Positions 32,391-41,091 of a stretch of 45,105 bases of DNA are shown here, piece after piece; the stretch's first letter is position 1; each line of letters begins with the position of its first letter. The notes beneath the pieces were generated by a model. The model searched no databases. It was given only the letters and a program-made list of their open reading frames with translations, and was not told where the DNA came from. Both the position numbers and the translations under genes were made by a program. This stretch comes from an uncultured Microscilla sp. (lineage in GTDB: Bacteria > Bacteroidota > Bacteroidia > Cytophagales > Microscillaceae): NCBI RefSeq assembly GCF_947493425.1, contig NZ_CANLRP010000055.1, forward strand, positions 1 to 45,105, read 5' to 3'.

Positions 32391-35240
32391 ATGCTTTTTA
32401 AAATATACAGTTCTTCGGCAGGTTCGGGCAAAACCTACACGCTTACCAGAGAGTACCTGAAACTTGCCTTGCAAGGAGACCAACCTCACTACTTCAAATA
32501 CATTTTGGCCATCACATTTACCAATGATGCTGCCAATGAAATGAAGGCACGTATTGTCAATGCTTTGCAAGGGTTTGCCCAACCCGATACACTAGACGAT
32601 AAAGCCCGAAAAGGGAGCGATCAGTTGTTGTTTGGCATAGCCGAAGAGCTAGAGGTAGCGCCTGACAAACTCAGAATAAGAGCGCAAAAAGTATTTGTCA
32701 AAATTATTTATAACTACAGCGACTTTGCCGTAAGTACCATCGACCGATTTGTCAATAAAATTACCACGGCTTTTACCCAAGAACTAGACATTCCTTATAA
32801 CTATGATGTAGACCTGGACACCGATAAATTATTAGAAACTGCTATAGACCGGGTGTTGGCAAAGGTAGGGCGAGAAACCAAAGAAAACCTGTCGAACATA
32901 CTGGTAGATTGGGCAGAAAAGAAGGCAGAAGAAGGTAAAAACTGGGGACAAATTGCGCCCGAACTTGCTGACTTTTCTAAAGATTTGATGAATGAAAGAT
33001 CTTATAACTACCTCAACCAGTTGAAACAATTGACTGTAGATGACTTTCAAGTTATCAAAGAAGAACTCTTTAATTATAAGAAAAACCTTAAGAGTCAAAT
33101 TGTAACCATTGCCGAACAAGGCCTGAGCCTAATGCAAGCGCAAGGGGTGGGAGTCAATGATTTTTTTCAGAAAGCCAAAGGGGTAGGGGGCTACTTTCAA
33201 AAACTGGCTCAAGGCAAAGACCTGGAAAAACCTGCCAACAGTTATGTAATGCAAGCATTGAATAATAATAAGTGGTATTCGGGCAAGGCGAACCCTGGTA
33301 TAGACGCCATTGCCCCCTCGCTTGCCCAAGACATTGCCCACTTACGAAACCTGAAAAGCATTTACCTGTTGGTATCGTTGATTACCCCACACATTTACAA
33401 AATGGCGTTGATCCACGAGGTAGAAAGTGAACTGGAAGAATTAAAAACAGAAAATAACTCGATTCACATTTCGGACACCAACAAAAAAATAGCCGAGATT
33501 ATCTCTAACGAACCCGTACCTTTTATTTACGAAAGGGTAGGGGAGAAGTACAACCATATTCTGATAGATGAGTTTCAGGACACCTCAGTGCTGCAATGGC
33601 AAAACCTATTGCCACTGGTAGAAAACAACCTTGCCGAGCACAATTTTAACCTGATAGTAGGCGATGCTAAGCAAGCGATTTACCGCTGGCGAGGTGGCGA
33701 AATGGAGCAGTTGGTTCATTTATATAAAAACAATATTGGGGCATTGCTTCAGCCCTCGTTGATGCAAGAAAACACCTTTAACTTGCTGCGCGACCGTTAT
33801 GCTACTTTGCACCAAAACCATCTGGCAGCCCAGTTGAAACACAACTACCGCAGTACTCGTGAGGTGATAGAGTTTAACAACAGTTTCTTTCGAGATTTGG
33901 TAGACATTTACCGTCACGAGTTTCCATTGCTTGATCAAATATACGATGAGGATTTTGAACAGGCGATTCCCGAACAAAACACCAAAACCGGAGGACACGT
34001 AGAAATACAATTTGTAAACAAAGACACCTACCATACCGATACCCTTGAGTATATTTTGGTCACCATTTCTACGGCGCTCAACCAGGGTTTTGCCAAAAAA
34101 GACATTGCCGTGCTCACCCGTAGTAATGGCAGTGGGCAGGAAATAGCTGTTTTTCTGAAAAGTAAAGGCTTTCCGGTGATTTCTCAAACCTCTTTGTTGC
34201 TTGCCAGTGACGACAAGGTACACTTTATCATTGCTTTTCTTAAGCTAATCAAAAACCCGCACGACCGCTTGTTAAAGTCTGAGGTATTGTATTTATTTTA
34301 TCGGGTGATCAAGCGTATTACCCCTGATGATATGATAAATAATGTAATTAAAAGCTTGATTACAAAACCTATAGCCGAGTTTTTTGAACACATCCAAGGC
34401 GAGGGGTATGACATTAGCCAAGGAATGTTACAGCAATTGGGAGTCTACGAATTGGTAGAGAAACTGATAGAAATATTTGGATTATTTGAGCACCAAAACC
34501 GCCTAGAGTATTTGTTTCGTTTTCTTGACTTGGTGATTGAGTTTAACTTGCAAAAAAATACAACTTTGACCGATTTTCTGGAGTATTGGGAAGATAAAAA
34601 AGACGTAGTAAGTGTCAATACCCCCAAAGATCAAGATGCTATTACCATTACTACCATCCATAAATCCAAAGGGTTGGAGTATTCGGTGGTTATTTTGCCA
34701 TTTGCCGAATGGGAGTACACCCCCAAACGTAACTCTACTATGTGGATAAACCTACCCCGTGAGGAGTTTACTTTTAAGCATTCTAGCAATTATTTAAGCA
34801 CTTCTATAGTGCAAGTAAGCAGCAAGTTGGCTGATACGTTGGTGGCCGACCAATACCACAATGAAATAGAAAAAACATTTATAGAAAATGTAAACTTATT
34901 GTATGTAGCTTTTACCCGTGCTGTAGATCGTTTGTATATTTTTACCCGCCTTGAAAACTTTGCTTCTAAAAAGCCCCCAAAAAGAGTAAGTACCTTGATG
35001 CATCAATACTTGCTCAACCGACAGTTTTGGGAAGAAGGCAATGCTACTTATCCTATAGAAATGGGTGAGCCCAAAGCGCAGGGTGAGGCAACAGAAGAGG
35101 ACGAAGACAAGTATTTTTATATAGATGAGCTCATCTCTACCGATATTCATAAAAGAGTAAAAAACACTGCCAAATGGAAGCGGTCGTTGACTGAAGAAGG
35201 TACAGAACAACCTGCCGAAGAAACCTCCGAGCAAGTATAA
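32391..35240 (+). CDS. UvrD/RecB-like ATP-dependent helicase (AddA-like), no nuclease domain seen
   Basis: This 949-aa superfamily-1 helicase has all core motifs: Walker A SSAGSGKTYT (8-17), motif Ia ITFTNDAANEM, Walker B ILIDEFQDTS, motif III VGDAKQAIYRWRG, motif IV region LKHNYRSTREVI, motif V TIHKSKGLEY, and motif VI LYVAFTRAVDRLYIF. The enzyme would unwind duplex DNA ends in recombinational repair. Bacteroidota AddA-like proteins normally run to about 1050-1100 aa and end in a PD-(D/E)XK nuclease; here the chain stops soon after motif VI with a charged tail (EETSEQV) and a terminator follows, so the nuclease part is absent. No AddB-like partner is nearby. Confidence 0.88.
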   Translation: MLFKIYSSSAGSGKTYTLTREYLKLALQGDQPHYFKYILAITFTNDAANEMKARIVNALQGFAQPDTLDDKARKGSDQLLFGIAEELEVAPDKLRIRAQKVFVKIIYNYSDFAVSTIDRFVNKITTAFTQELDIPYNYDVDLDTDKLLETAIDRVLAKVGRETKENLSNILVDWAEKKAEEGKNWGQIAPELADFSKDLMNERSYNYLNQLKQLTVDDFQVIKEELFNYKKNLKSQIVTIAEQGLSLMQAQGVGVNDFFQKAKGVGGYFQKLAQGKDLEKPANSYVMQALNNNKWYSGKANPGIDAIAPSLAQDIAHLRNLKSIYLLVSLITPHIYKMALIHEVESELEELKTENNSIHISDTNKKIAEIISNEPVPFIYERVGEKYNHILIDEFQDTSVLQWQNLLPLVENNLAEHNFNLIVGDAKQAIYRWRGGEMEQLVHLYKNNIGALLQPSLMQENTFNLLRDRYATLHQNHLAAQLKHNYRSTREVIEFNNSFFRDLVDIYRHEFPLLDQIYDEDFEQAIPEQNTKTGGHVEIQFVNKDTYHTDTLEYILVTISTALNQGFAKKDIAVLTRSNGSGQEIAVFLKSKGFPVISQTSLLLASDDKVHFIIAFLKLIKNPHDRLLKSEVLYLFYRVIKRITPDDMINNVIKSLITKPIAEFFEHIQGEGYDISQGMLQQLGVYELVEKLIEIFGLFEHQNRLEYLFRFLDLVIEFNLQKNTTLTDFLEYWEDKKDVVSVNTPKDQDAITITTIHKSKGLEYSVVILPFAEWEYTPKRNSTMWINLPREEFTFKHSSNYLSTSIVQVSSKLADTLVADQYHNEIEKTFIENVNLLYVAFTRAVDRLYIFTRLENFASKKPPKRVSTLMHQYLLNRQFWEEGNATYPIEMGEPKAQGEATEEDEDKYFYIDELISTDIHKRVKNTAKWKRSLTEEGTEQPAEETSEQV

Positions 35241-35262
35241 ACTACACAGGTATTGGCTACAG

Positions 35263-35302
35263 CCAAAAAGCTCAGCGATTAACCAACCGTTGAGCTTTTT
35301 GG
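35263..35302. terminator. Bidirectional terminator between helicase and mlaE
   Basis: CCAAAAAGCTCA pairs with TGAGCTTTTTGG over 12 bp around a 16-nt loop. The A and T runs within the stem serve both directions: the helicase gene ends 23 bp before, and the minus-strand mlaE ends 18 bp after. Confidence 0.85.
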
Positions 35303-35319
35303 TGATATGTAGCTTAATC

Positions 35320-36066
35320 TTATTGTCCTAACAATATATCGGCAAGTAATTGTGCCAAAATATAATCGGCAAACAAAATAGCAATGGTACTACTGGTCAC
35401 CGCATTGGTGCTTGATTGCCCTACCTCTAATGCTCCCCCGGTGGTAAAAAAGCCCTTGAAGGCTGATATAGAAGATATGAGGTAAGCAAATACAAAGGAT
35501 TTGATAATAGCAAAGTAGATACCCCCTGGGTTAAAATCCCAACGGATGCCATAAATGTACTGCGATTCAGTAAGAGCGCCAGTGATTGTGCCTGATATAA
35601 AACCACCCATAATAGACAAAAACCCGGCGATGACGCATAACATTGGAATGGTGATTAAAGCTGCCGTAATTTTGGGTAGTACCAGGTAAGAGGCAGCGTT
35701 GATACCCATCACGTCTATAGCATCTACTTGTTCGGTAATACGCATAGTGCCGAGCCCACCAGCAATGTTTGAGCCCACTTTACCTGCCAGCACAATACAA
35801 GTAATGGTAGGGGCAAACTCTAGTATTGCCATATCGCGTACAATGGTACCTATTACATACAAAGGTATGGCAGGACTCACCAGGTTATAAGCGGTTTGTA
35901 CTGCGGCTACTGCTCCTATAAAAGTAGCCGTAATAGCTACAATAAATACGGAGTCTATGCCTATACGCATACATTCATCTATGGTCAGGCGCACATATAC
36001 TTTAAAACGTTCGCGGTTGTAAAATAAGCTTGCAATAAAAATACAGTATTTGCCTAAAGTCTGCAT
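35320..36066 (-). CDS. mlaE: MlaE/DUF140 family ABC transporter permease
   Basis: This 248-aa membrane protein of the MlaE family has five to six hydrophobic segments and the conserved EFAPTITCIVLAGKVGSNIAGGLGTMRITEQVDAIDVMG stretch (residues about 83-122) that contacts the ATPase and the lipid path. MlaE works with MlaF (ATPase) and MlaD (MCE protein) to move phospholipids between membranes. Here no mlaF or mlaD is adjacent: downstream is a convergent helicase, upstream an unrelated gene. It may be an orphan whose partners lie elsewhere. Confidence 0.9.
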   Translation of the reverse strand: MQTLGKYCIFIASLFYNRERFKVYVRLTIDECMRIGIDSVFIVAITATFIGAVAAVQTAYNLVSPAIPLYVIGTIVRDMAILEFAPTITCIVLAGKVGSNIAGGLGTMRITEQVDAIDVMGINAASYLVLPKITAALITIPMLCVIAGFLSIMGGFISGTITGALTESQYIYGIRWDFNPGGIYFAIIKSFVFAYLISSISAFKGFFTTGGALEVGQSSTNAVTSSTIAILFADYILAQLLADILLGQ

Positions 36067-36134
36067 ATTGTTTTAATGATCAATTCTGTTCTGAGATTTT
36101 AAAAGTACATATTTTATCATCGACTTATGAACAA

Positions 36135-36169
36135 TTTGCCTGATAAAATATGTTTGCCTTGTATATTTG
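36135..36169 (+). promoter_or_regulatory. Candidate promoter upstream of the type III PKS
   Basis: TTTG (36135-36138) and TATATTTG (36162-36169) are separated by 23 bp, slightly longer than the usual 19-21. Transcription would start about 36175, leaving roughly 225 nt before the PKS start, in which a small frame may lie. The 36067-36134 segment shows nothing else. Confidence 0.45.
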
Positions 36170-36203
36170 AGTTTTGATACAAGCGATTTCTGTAAACGAA
36201 GTT

Positions 36204-36404
36204 ATGATGAAATTTGTTAAAACCATAAGGGCTAATGTAACTTTACCCAATACGCAAAAAATAAAGATTTGTAAACAATCACTAATTTCAAAGGTTAAAA
36301 TTCTTTTGCCCGGTTTTAAAACAGTATTTTATGAATCTGTAGGCAACTTTCTTACAAAAACCAGTGTATCGTTGATACATTACCCAAAGCCAACTGGCGC
36401 ATGA
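36204..36404 (+). CDS. Possible small basic protein of 66 aa overlapping the PKS start
   Basis: From ATG 36204 a 66-codon frame runs to TGA 36402-36404, overlapping the PKS ATG by the 4-bp ATGA typical of translational coupling. The product is basic (MMKFVKTIRANVTLPNTQK at the start) and has no recognisable motif. Support is only position and length; it may be chance. Confidence 0.25.
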   Translation: MMKFVKTIRANVTLPNTQKIKICKQSLISKVKILLPGFKTVFYESVGNFLTKTSVSLIHYPKPTGA

Positions 36405-37504
36405 ACAAAACATATATTCACTCCATAGGAACCGCCAACCCGGTTCATCAGATTGCCCAACAAACTACTGCTGAGTTTATGGTAAAATTTCTGGACTTAT
36501 CGCCTCGTGAGGCACGCAAGCTCCAGCTATTGTACCGTGCTACGTCTATCGACTATCGCTATTCGGTACTGGAAGATTACACAAAGACCAACAATTTTGA
36601 TTTTTATCCCAATACAGGCAATACGTTTCCTTCTACTGCCCAACGCATGCAGCAATACGAACAACATGCTGCTTCTCTGGCTACAGCCGCAGTAGCTGAT
36701 TGTTTACCCGCTAATTTTGCTGTAGCTGAAATTACTCACCTGATTACAGTAAGTTGCACAGGTATGTATGCCCCAGGGCTTGACATAGAATTGGTAGAAA
36801 AACTGGGTTTAAGATATTCAGTACAGCGCACTTGTATTAATTTTATGGGCTGTTATGCAGCTTTCAATGCGCTCAAAATGGCCGATACGATTTGTCGTGC
36901 TACCCCCAAGGCCAAGGTGTTGGTGGTAGGGGTAGAGCTGTGTACGTTGCATTTCCAAAAGTCGACTGCTAAAGATGACCTGGTGGCCAACGCCATTTTT
37001 GCCGATGGAGCAGCGGCAGTATTGCTTCAGGGGCATCCGCCTGCTCATAAAGCCATTGCTCTGGAGGGTTTTTATTGTGACCTGGAGCCCGATGGCAAAG
37101 GAGATATGGCGTGGCATATCAAAGACCATGGCTTCGAGATGAAGCTTTCGTCTTATGTACCTCAATTGCTCGAAGGCAAACTTAAGGCATTGGTAGGCAG
37201 ATTGTTGCAAAACTATCAACTCAATATGCCTGATATAGAACTGTTTGCCATTCATCCTGGTGGGCGTCGTATATTAGAGCGCATCGAACAAAGTTTGGGT
37301 ATTCCCAAAAAAGCCAACGCTACTGCTTACGAGGTTTTAAAGCAATACGGCAATATGTCGTCAGTTACAGTGTTGTTTGTGCTCAAGCGTTTATTGGAGC
37401 AAGTAGGAGAGGAGCACCACGACCAGCGTATTCTGAGTATGGCTTTTGGTCCGGGGCTTACCCTGGAGTCGGCATTAATGAAGGTGTTTTGCCCAAATGA
37501 TTAG
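36401..37504 (+). CDS. Type III polyketide synthase (chalcone/stilbene synthase-like)
   Basis: This 367-aa homodimeric condensing enzyme uses CoA substrates directly to make polyketides, often alkylresorcinol or pyrone products in bacteria. The catalytic triad is present: Cys151 in FMGCYAAFNALK, His285 in AIHPGGRR and Asn318 in QYGNMSSVT. VSCTGMYAPGLD (118-129) and AFGPGLTLESALM near the C-terminus are family landmarks. Usual partners (methyltransferase, oxidoreductase) are absent here, so the product cannot be inferred. A hairpin lies in the following gap but faces the other strand. Confidence 0.92.
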   Translation: MNKTYIHSIGTANPVHQIAQQTTAEFMVKFLDLSPREARKLQLLYRATSIDYRYSVLEDYTKTNNFDFYPNTGNTFPSTAQRMQQYEQHAASLATAAVADCLPANFAVAEITHLITVSCTGMYAPGLDIELVEKLGLRYSVQRTCINFMGCYAAFNALKMADTICRATPKAKVLVVGVELCTLHFQKSTAKDDLVANAIFADGAAAVLLQGHPPAHKAIALEGFYCDLEPDGKGDMAWHIKDHGFEMKLSSYVPQLLEGKLKALVGRLLQNYQLNMPDIELFAIHPGGRRILERIEQSLGIPKKANATAYEVLKQYGNMSSVTVLFVLKRLLEQVGEEHHDQRILSMAFGPGLTLESALMKVFCPND

Positions 37505-37520
37505 GTTGACATTGACCGCA

Positions 37521-37557
37521 ATAAAAAATACCAACTTCTCATAAAGAAGTTGGTATT
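37521..37557 (-). terminator. Terminator of the cco operon (minus strand)
   Basis: AATACCAACTTCT pairs with AGAAGTTGGTATT over 13 bp around a 5-nt loop. On the minus strand a T-run follows. It lies 51 bp after the stop codon of the last cco-cluster gene. Confidence 0.8.
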
Positions 37558-37607
37558 CAGAAAGACTAATTATAAACACACTCCGTTAGTGAGTATTTTT
37601 GATATTT

Positions 37608-38342
37608 TTATGGTTGTTGCTTACCTGTGTCAGGCACTTCGCAGCACTCGATGCTGGTGTGGTGACGATGCTTTACAATTTTGGGGCTTAGGTAAGGAAT
37701 GCCCAAATTGAGCCCTCTTACAATAAGCAATACCGCCAGGGTAATGGTAAACACAGGTACTAGTTTGTACATGCGGGTTTTGAGCTGAGGTTTGATAAAG
37801 TTGCCTGCCAGTGCCACCGTGAGCATTACCGGAAAAGTTCCTGCACCAAACAGCGCCATATAAGCCATTGCGTGGGTTACACTTCCTGTAGCTATAGCCC
37901 CCGCCATTGCCAAGTATACCAATCCACAAGGCAAAAAGCCGTTCAAGGTGCCAATCAATACATAAGACTTGGCTGTTTTTTGCTTAAACAAATGCCCCAG
38001 GTTTTGTTTTACCCTAAATACCAGCTTTTGCACAGGACGCAACATGTCAAGGCGGCGGGTAAGGCGACCAGGCAAGATAAAAAATAACAAGATGAGCACC
38101 CCAACACCAATAGATAACCACTGCTGGGCACCAGACAATACCACACCTCGCCCCAATATACCTACAATAGCCCCCAACAAAGTGTAGGTGAGTATTCGCC
38201 CCAGGTTATACAATACTCTACTTTTGATCAGTTGGGCATTGTTACGCTTGCTAATCGGTAAAGCAAAGGCAATAGGACCACACATGCCCACACAGTGGAA
38301 ACTACCCAATAAACCCAATATAAATGCAGTGTATAATAACAT
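37608..38342 (-). CDS. Sulfite exporter TauE/SafE-like membrane protein (cco-linked)
   Basis: This 244-aa membrane protein with about six hydrophobic segments belongs to the DsbD_2/TauE-SafE-like family found in cco operons. It has two Cys motifs, SFHCVGMCGPI near residue 15 and LPCGLVYLA in the middle, and a His/Cys-rich tail (HRHHTSIECCEV) that could bind copper. In related systems it is thought to help copper delivery or cytochrome assembly. It is the last gene of the minus-strand operon, followed by a terminator, and it lies 130 bp downstream of ccoH. Confidence 0.85.
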   Translation of the reverse strand: MLLYTAFILGLLGSFHCVGMCGPIAFALPISKRNNAQLIKSRVLYNLGRILTYTLLGAIVGILGRGVVLSGAQQWLSIGVGVLILLFFILPGRLTRRLDMLRPVQKLVFRVKQNLGHLFKQKTAKSYVLIGTLNGFLPCGLVYLAMAGAIATGSVTHAMAYMALFGAGTFPVMLTVALAGNFIKPQLKTRMYKLVPVFTITLAVLLIVRGLNLGIPYLSPKIVKHRHHTSIECCEVPDTGKQQP

Positions 38343-38472
38343 AAGTACTAAGACAGAGTTAAAAATTGTTTGATTGCTCTATGGTGCGCGAAGCGTAAAT
38401 TCTTATGTTTGATCATTGCTACACTTTGTAAAAGCTAAACCATCAAACCAAAGCTGAGCTTGCCCCTTCTTT

Positions 38473-38940
38473 CTAAACCTTAATCTCCACGTTACCATCT
38501 TTGGCAATGATAATTCGCTTTTCTACATAGTATTTTTTTTGAGCATCTTGCCAGTTAATCTTTATTCGCCAAAACCCTTTGTCAAGCTTTCGGTTGGCTA
38601 TAGGAATAAGCTGTATACCATCGGTGCCAGTTTCTACTGGCACTGTAAAATCTTTACGAGCATTTGCTGGTCGGAAAAACGTGACTTGCCCTTTCGTAGT
38701 ATTTTTAGGGAATTTGAGCTTAAAAGTTTGATGTTCGCTGATATACTGAAAAGCAAAGCCTTCTTTTAGATTTTGAACATTCTTTAGCTTGTTAATTTCG
38801 TTTTGATACTCAATCTCTTCTTTATAATAATCTTTAGACACCAAGTGAATGTCATCCTGACGCATTGCCTTGACCACCATAAACATGATCATACCCACAA
38901 ATACGATAATTACTCCAGTGATTTTGTGTCCCCAATTCAT
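38473..38940 (-). CDS. ccoH: FixH family protein (CcoH-like)
   Basis: This protein of about 155 aa has one N-terminal membrane anchor (GVIIVFVGMIMFMVV), followed by a periplasmic domain with a short helical region and beta strands (FRPANARKDFTVPVE and KGFWRIKINW). CcoH is required for stable assembly of the cbb3 oxidase in other bacteria. I use ATG 38940 (MNWGHKITG), which fits family starts; an upstream ATG at 38967 would add nine residues. It follows ccoG by 97 bp. Confidence 0.85.
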   Translation of the reverse strand: MNWGHKITGVIIVFVGMIMFMVVKAMRQDDIHLVSKDYYKEEIEYQNEINKLKNVQNLKEGFAFQYISEHQTFKLKFPKNTTKGQVTFFRPANARKDFTVPVETGTDGIQLIPIANRKLDKGFWRIKINWQDAQKKYYVEKRIIIAKDGNVEIKV

Positions 38941-39037
38941 AGTTTTATATATTTTTGAAGCCAGCAACCCCTTTAGTTACTGACTTTTGATGTTAAGATT
39001 TGAAATTTGCTTTTTTGGTTCGAAAGTGCAACTTGTG

Positions 39038-40486
39038 TCAACCTCCTGGCCCTAAAAATACTGTATGGATAGTTTCTATTTTTTGTTTGCTATCCCATAC
39101 CTCTATTTCTACCTCAGTTTTAAGAGATTTTACCTCACCTGGAGGTAGTTCCAAGACAAATACCCCCTCAGCAGTTTCGCTTTTTGCTACTTTAAGCGTA
39201 TTACCTGCAAAGTGAATTTTACCCTTGCTATTTTTAAGTTTAAAAGTAAAAGAGGCATTTTCGTTACTCTTATTGATAATGCGGGCATTGTATACATTGG
39301 TAATATTGCCATTCGGTTGTTCGTTGTACAAAGAGCCAGGCGCACGCAATAAAGTAACCTCATACTTGCCACGCTCCATCAATAAAAAAGCCTGTAAACC
39401 AACAAGAATAAATAAAACGGCGGTGTAAGCAAGCACTCGTGGGTTACGTAGCTTCCAATTGGTTTTGTTTTCAATGTTATTGTGTGAGGCATACCTGATC
39501 AACCCCTTGGGCTTTTCTATCTTTTCCATGACAGCATCGCAGGCATCTATACAAGCAGTGCAGTTTACACACTCCATTTGCGAGCCATTGCGAATATCGA
39601 TACCAGTAGGGCACACATGTACACAAAGCTTACAGTCTACACAGTCGCCTTGTGGTTTTTCCAGGTCATCCAGTTTCAACGGTTTATTGCTATTTGCGGC
39701 GCTTTGTTTTTTCTTGAGTTTTCCTCTGGGTTCACCGCGTTCAAAATCGTAAGCTACCCCTACCGAATCTTTGGTAAGCAACACGCTTTGTAAGCGACCA
39801 TAAGGACATACTGCTATACAAGCTTGCTCACGAAACTTGGCAAATACGCCATAAAAAACCCCTGTAAACGCCATTAGTCCAACAAATCCGGCAAGATTTT
39901 CTGTAGGAGGTTTAGATATAATAGCAATGGTTTGCTCAATGCCTACCATATAGGCCATTGCTGCGTGGGCAATAAGCAGTGAAATGGCAAAGAAAATAAG
40001 TTGTTTGCTTGTTTTACGAATAACCTTGTCTTTGTCCCAAGGGCGTTTGTTGAGTTTCCGCTGTTGGTTAGCGTCGCCTTCTATCCAATACTCTATGCGG
40101 CGAAAAACCATTTCCATAAAGATAGTTTGGGGGCAAGCCCAACCACACCATACACGCCCAAAAGCTACAGTAAACAAAATAATGAATACAAAAAAAGTGA
40201 TGGTAGCAAGTACAAAAAGGTGAAAATCTGCCGGCAGAAACAACCTGCCAAACAAGACAAACTTGCGCTCAAAAACATTGAACAAAAACAAAGGGTTACC
40301 ATCTATTTTGATCAATGGTGCCCCAAAAAATAAGATGAGTAACACCACTGACACCAGTTTACGGCGATTGTAATACCTACCTTTAGGCTTTTTAGGATAA
40401 AGCCATACACGTTTGCCCTTGTCGTCTACAGTGGCAATAGTGTCACGGTACTCTTCCGTGTCGATAATATCTTCTAAACTATTCAT
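39038..40486 (-). CDS. ccoG: Cytochrome c oxidase accessory protein CcoG (FixG/RdxA-like)
   Basis: This 482-aa iron-sulfur membrane protein has four to five hydrophobic segments, the heme- or metal-linked GRVWCGWACPQ (110-120), AVCPYGRLQSVLL (225-237) and a two-cluster ferredoxin domain: C282, C285, C288, C292 and C306, C309, C312, C316. The end is a periplasmic immunoglobulin-like domain. CcoG reduces copper for delivery to cbb3 oxidase in Rhodobacter and relatives. Length is normal. A globin gene lies 107 bp upstream on the same strand. Confidence 0.95.
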   Translation of the reverse strand: MNSLEDIIDTEEYRDTIATVDDKGKRVWLYPKKPKGRYYNRRKLVSVVLLILFFGAPLIKIDGNPLFLFNVFERKFVLFGRLFLPADFHLFVLATITFFVFIILFTVAFGRVWCGWACPQTIFMEMVFRRIEYWIEGDANQQRKLNKRPWDKDKVIRKTSKQLIFFAISLLIAHAAMAYMVGIEQTIAIISKPPTENLAGFVGLMAFTGVFYGVFAKFREQACIAVCPYGRLQSVLLTKDSVGVAYDFERGEPRGKLKKKQSAANSNKPLKLDDLEKPQGDCVDCKLCVHVCPTGIDIRNGSQMECVNCTACIDACDAVMEKIEKPKGLIRYASHNNIENKTNWKLRNPRVLAYTAVLFILVGLQAFLLMERGKYEVTLLRAPGSLYNEQPNGNITNVYNARIINKSNENASFTFKLKNSKGKIHFAGNTLKVAKSETAEGVFVLELPPGEVKSLKTEVEIEVWDSKQKIETIHTVFLGPGG

Positions 40487-40593
40487 GTGTTTATTAATTG
40501 TCTTTTTTACGATGGTCTTTCTATACAGGGCAACTTGCCTAATGGCCCTTCAATTATGTGCTTATCTTTCTGGTAAAACTTACAGGCAGATAC

Positions 40594-41013
40594 TCAATGA
40601 TCTGTTTTGTCTGTAAGCCCCTCTATCATAGCCTGAGATATCAACTGATATACTTTTTTCCAGGCAGTTTTCATTTCGTGTGTCCAGGCATTGCCCAACA
40701 CTTGAGCAAGCATATAAAGAAATGCATTGCCAAAAGCTGTGAAGTAAGCTGGTTTTACTTGATAGTTAACATGTCGTTTTGCCAAAAACTTTACTTCCTC
40801 TTTAATGTTGTCCAGTTTGTTCAATTTGGTTACAATCAAAGTGATAGAAGACATCAGCTTTTGATTTTGGATATGTGTGTTTGATTGAAACAAGCGTTTT
40901 ACTTGTGGATTTTGCTTAAACAAATAGTTATAAAAAGTATCGCCTGCTTCATCTCGATGCGCCAATACCGATACCCACGAATTGCGCACTAAATTTATGT
41001 CTTGTGTTGTCAT
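40594..41013 (-). CDS. Single-domain globin within the cco operon
   Basis: This 139-aa globin of the flavohemoglobin-type family has the heme ligand His81 in LAKRHVNYQVKPAYF, Phe42 at the CD corner in KRLFQSN, and Gln51 as the likely distal residue. It lacks the FAD/NAD reductase module of true flavohemoglobins, so it would bind O2 or NO rather than reduce it on its own; a separate reductase could help. It sits between ccoP (78 bp) and ccoG (107 bp), facing the same way, so it is made together with the oxidase, probably under low O2. This position hints at O2 delivery or NO protection of the oxidase. Confidence 0.88.
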   Translation of the reverse strand: MTTQDINLVRNSWVSVLAHRDEAGDTFYNYLFKQNPQVKRLFQSNTHIQNQKLMSSITLIVTKLNKLDNIKEEVKFLAKRHVNYQVKPAYFTAFGNAFLYMLAQVLGNAWTHEMKTAWKKVYQLISQAMIEGLTDKTDH

Positions 41014-41091
41014 TATTAATTACCTGATCATCAATACCAGACAAGCGGGCTGCTACACAACTGTAAGCAGCCCCTGCTGCCGGTATATTCC

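Noticed and set aside
34445..34627. Short minus-strand frame in the helicase gene
   Set aside because: It lies wholly inside a well-supported gene on the other strand and has random composition.
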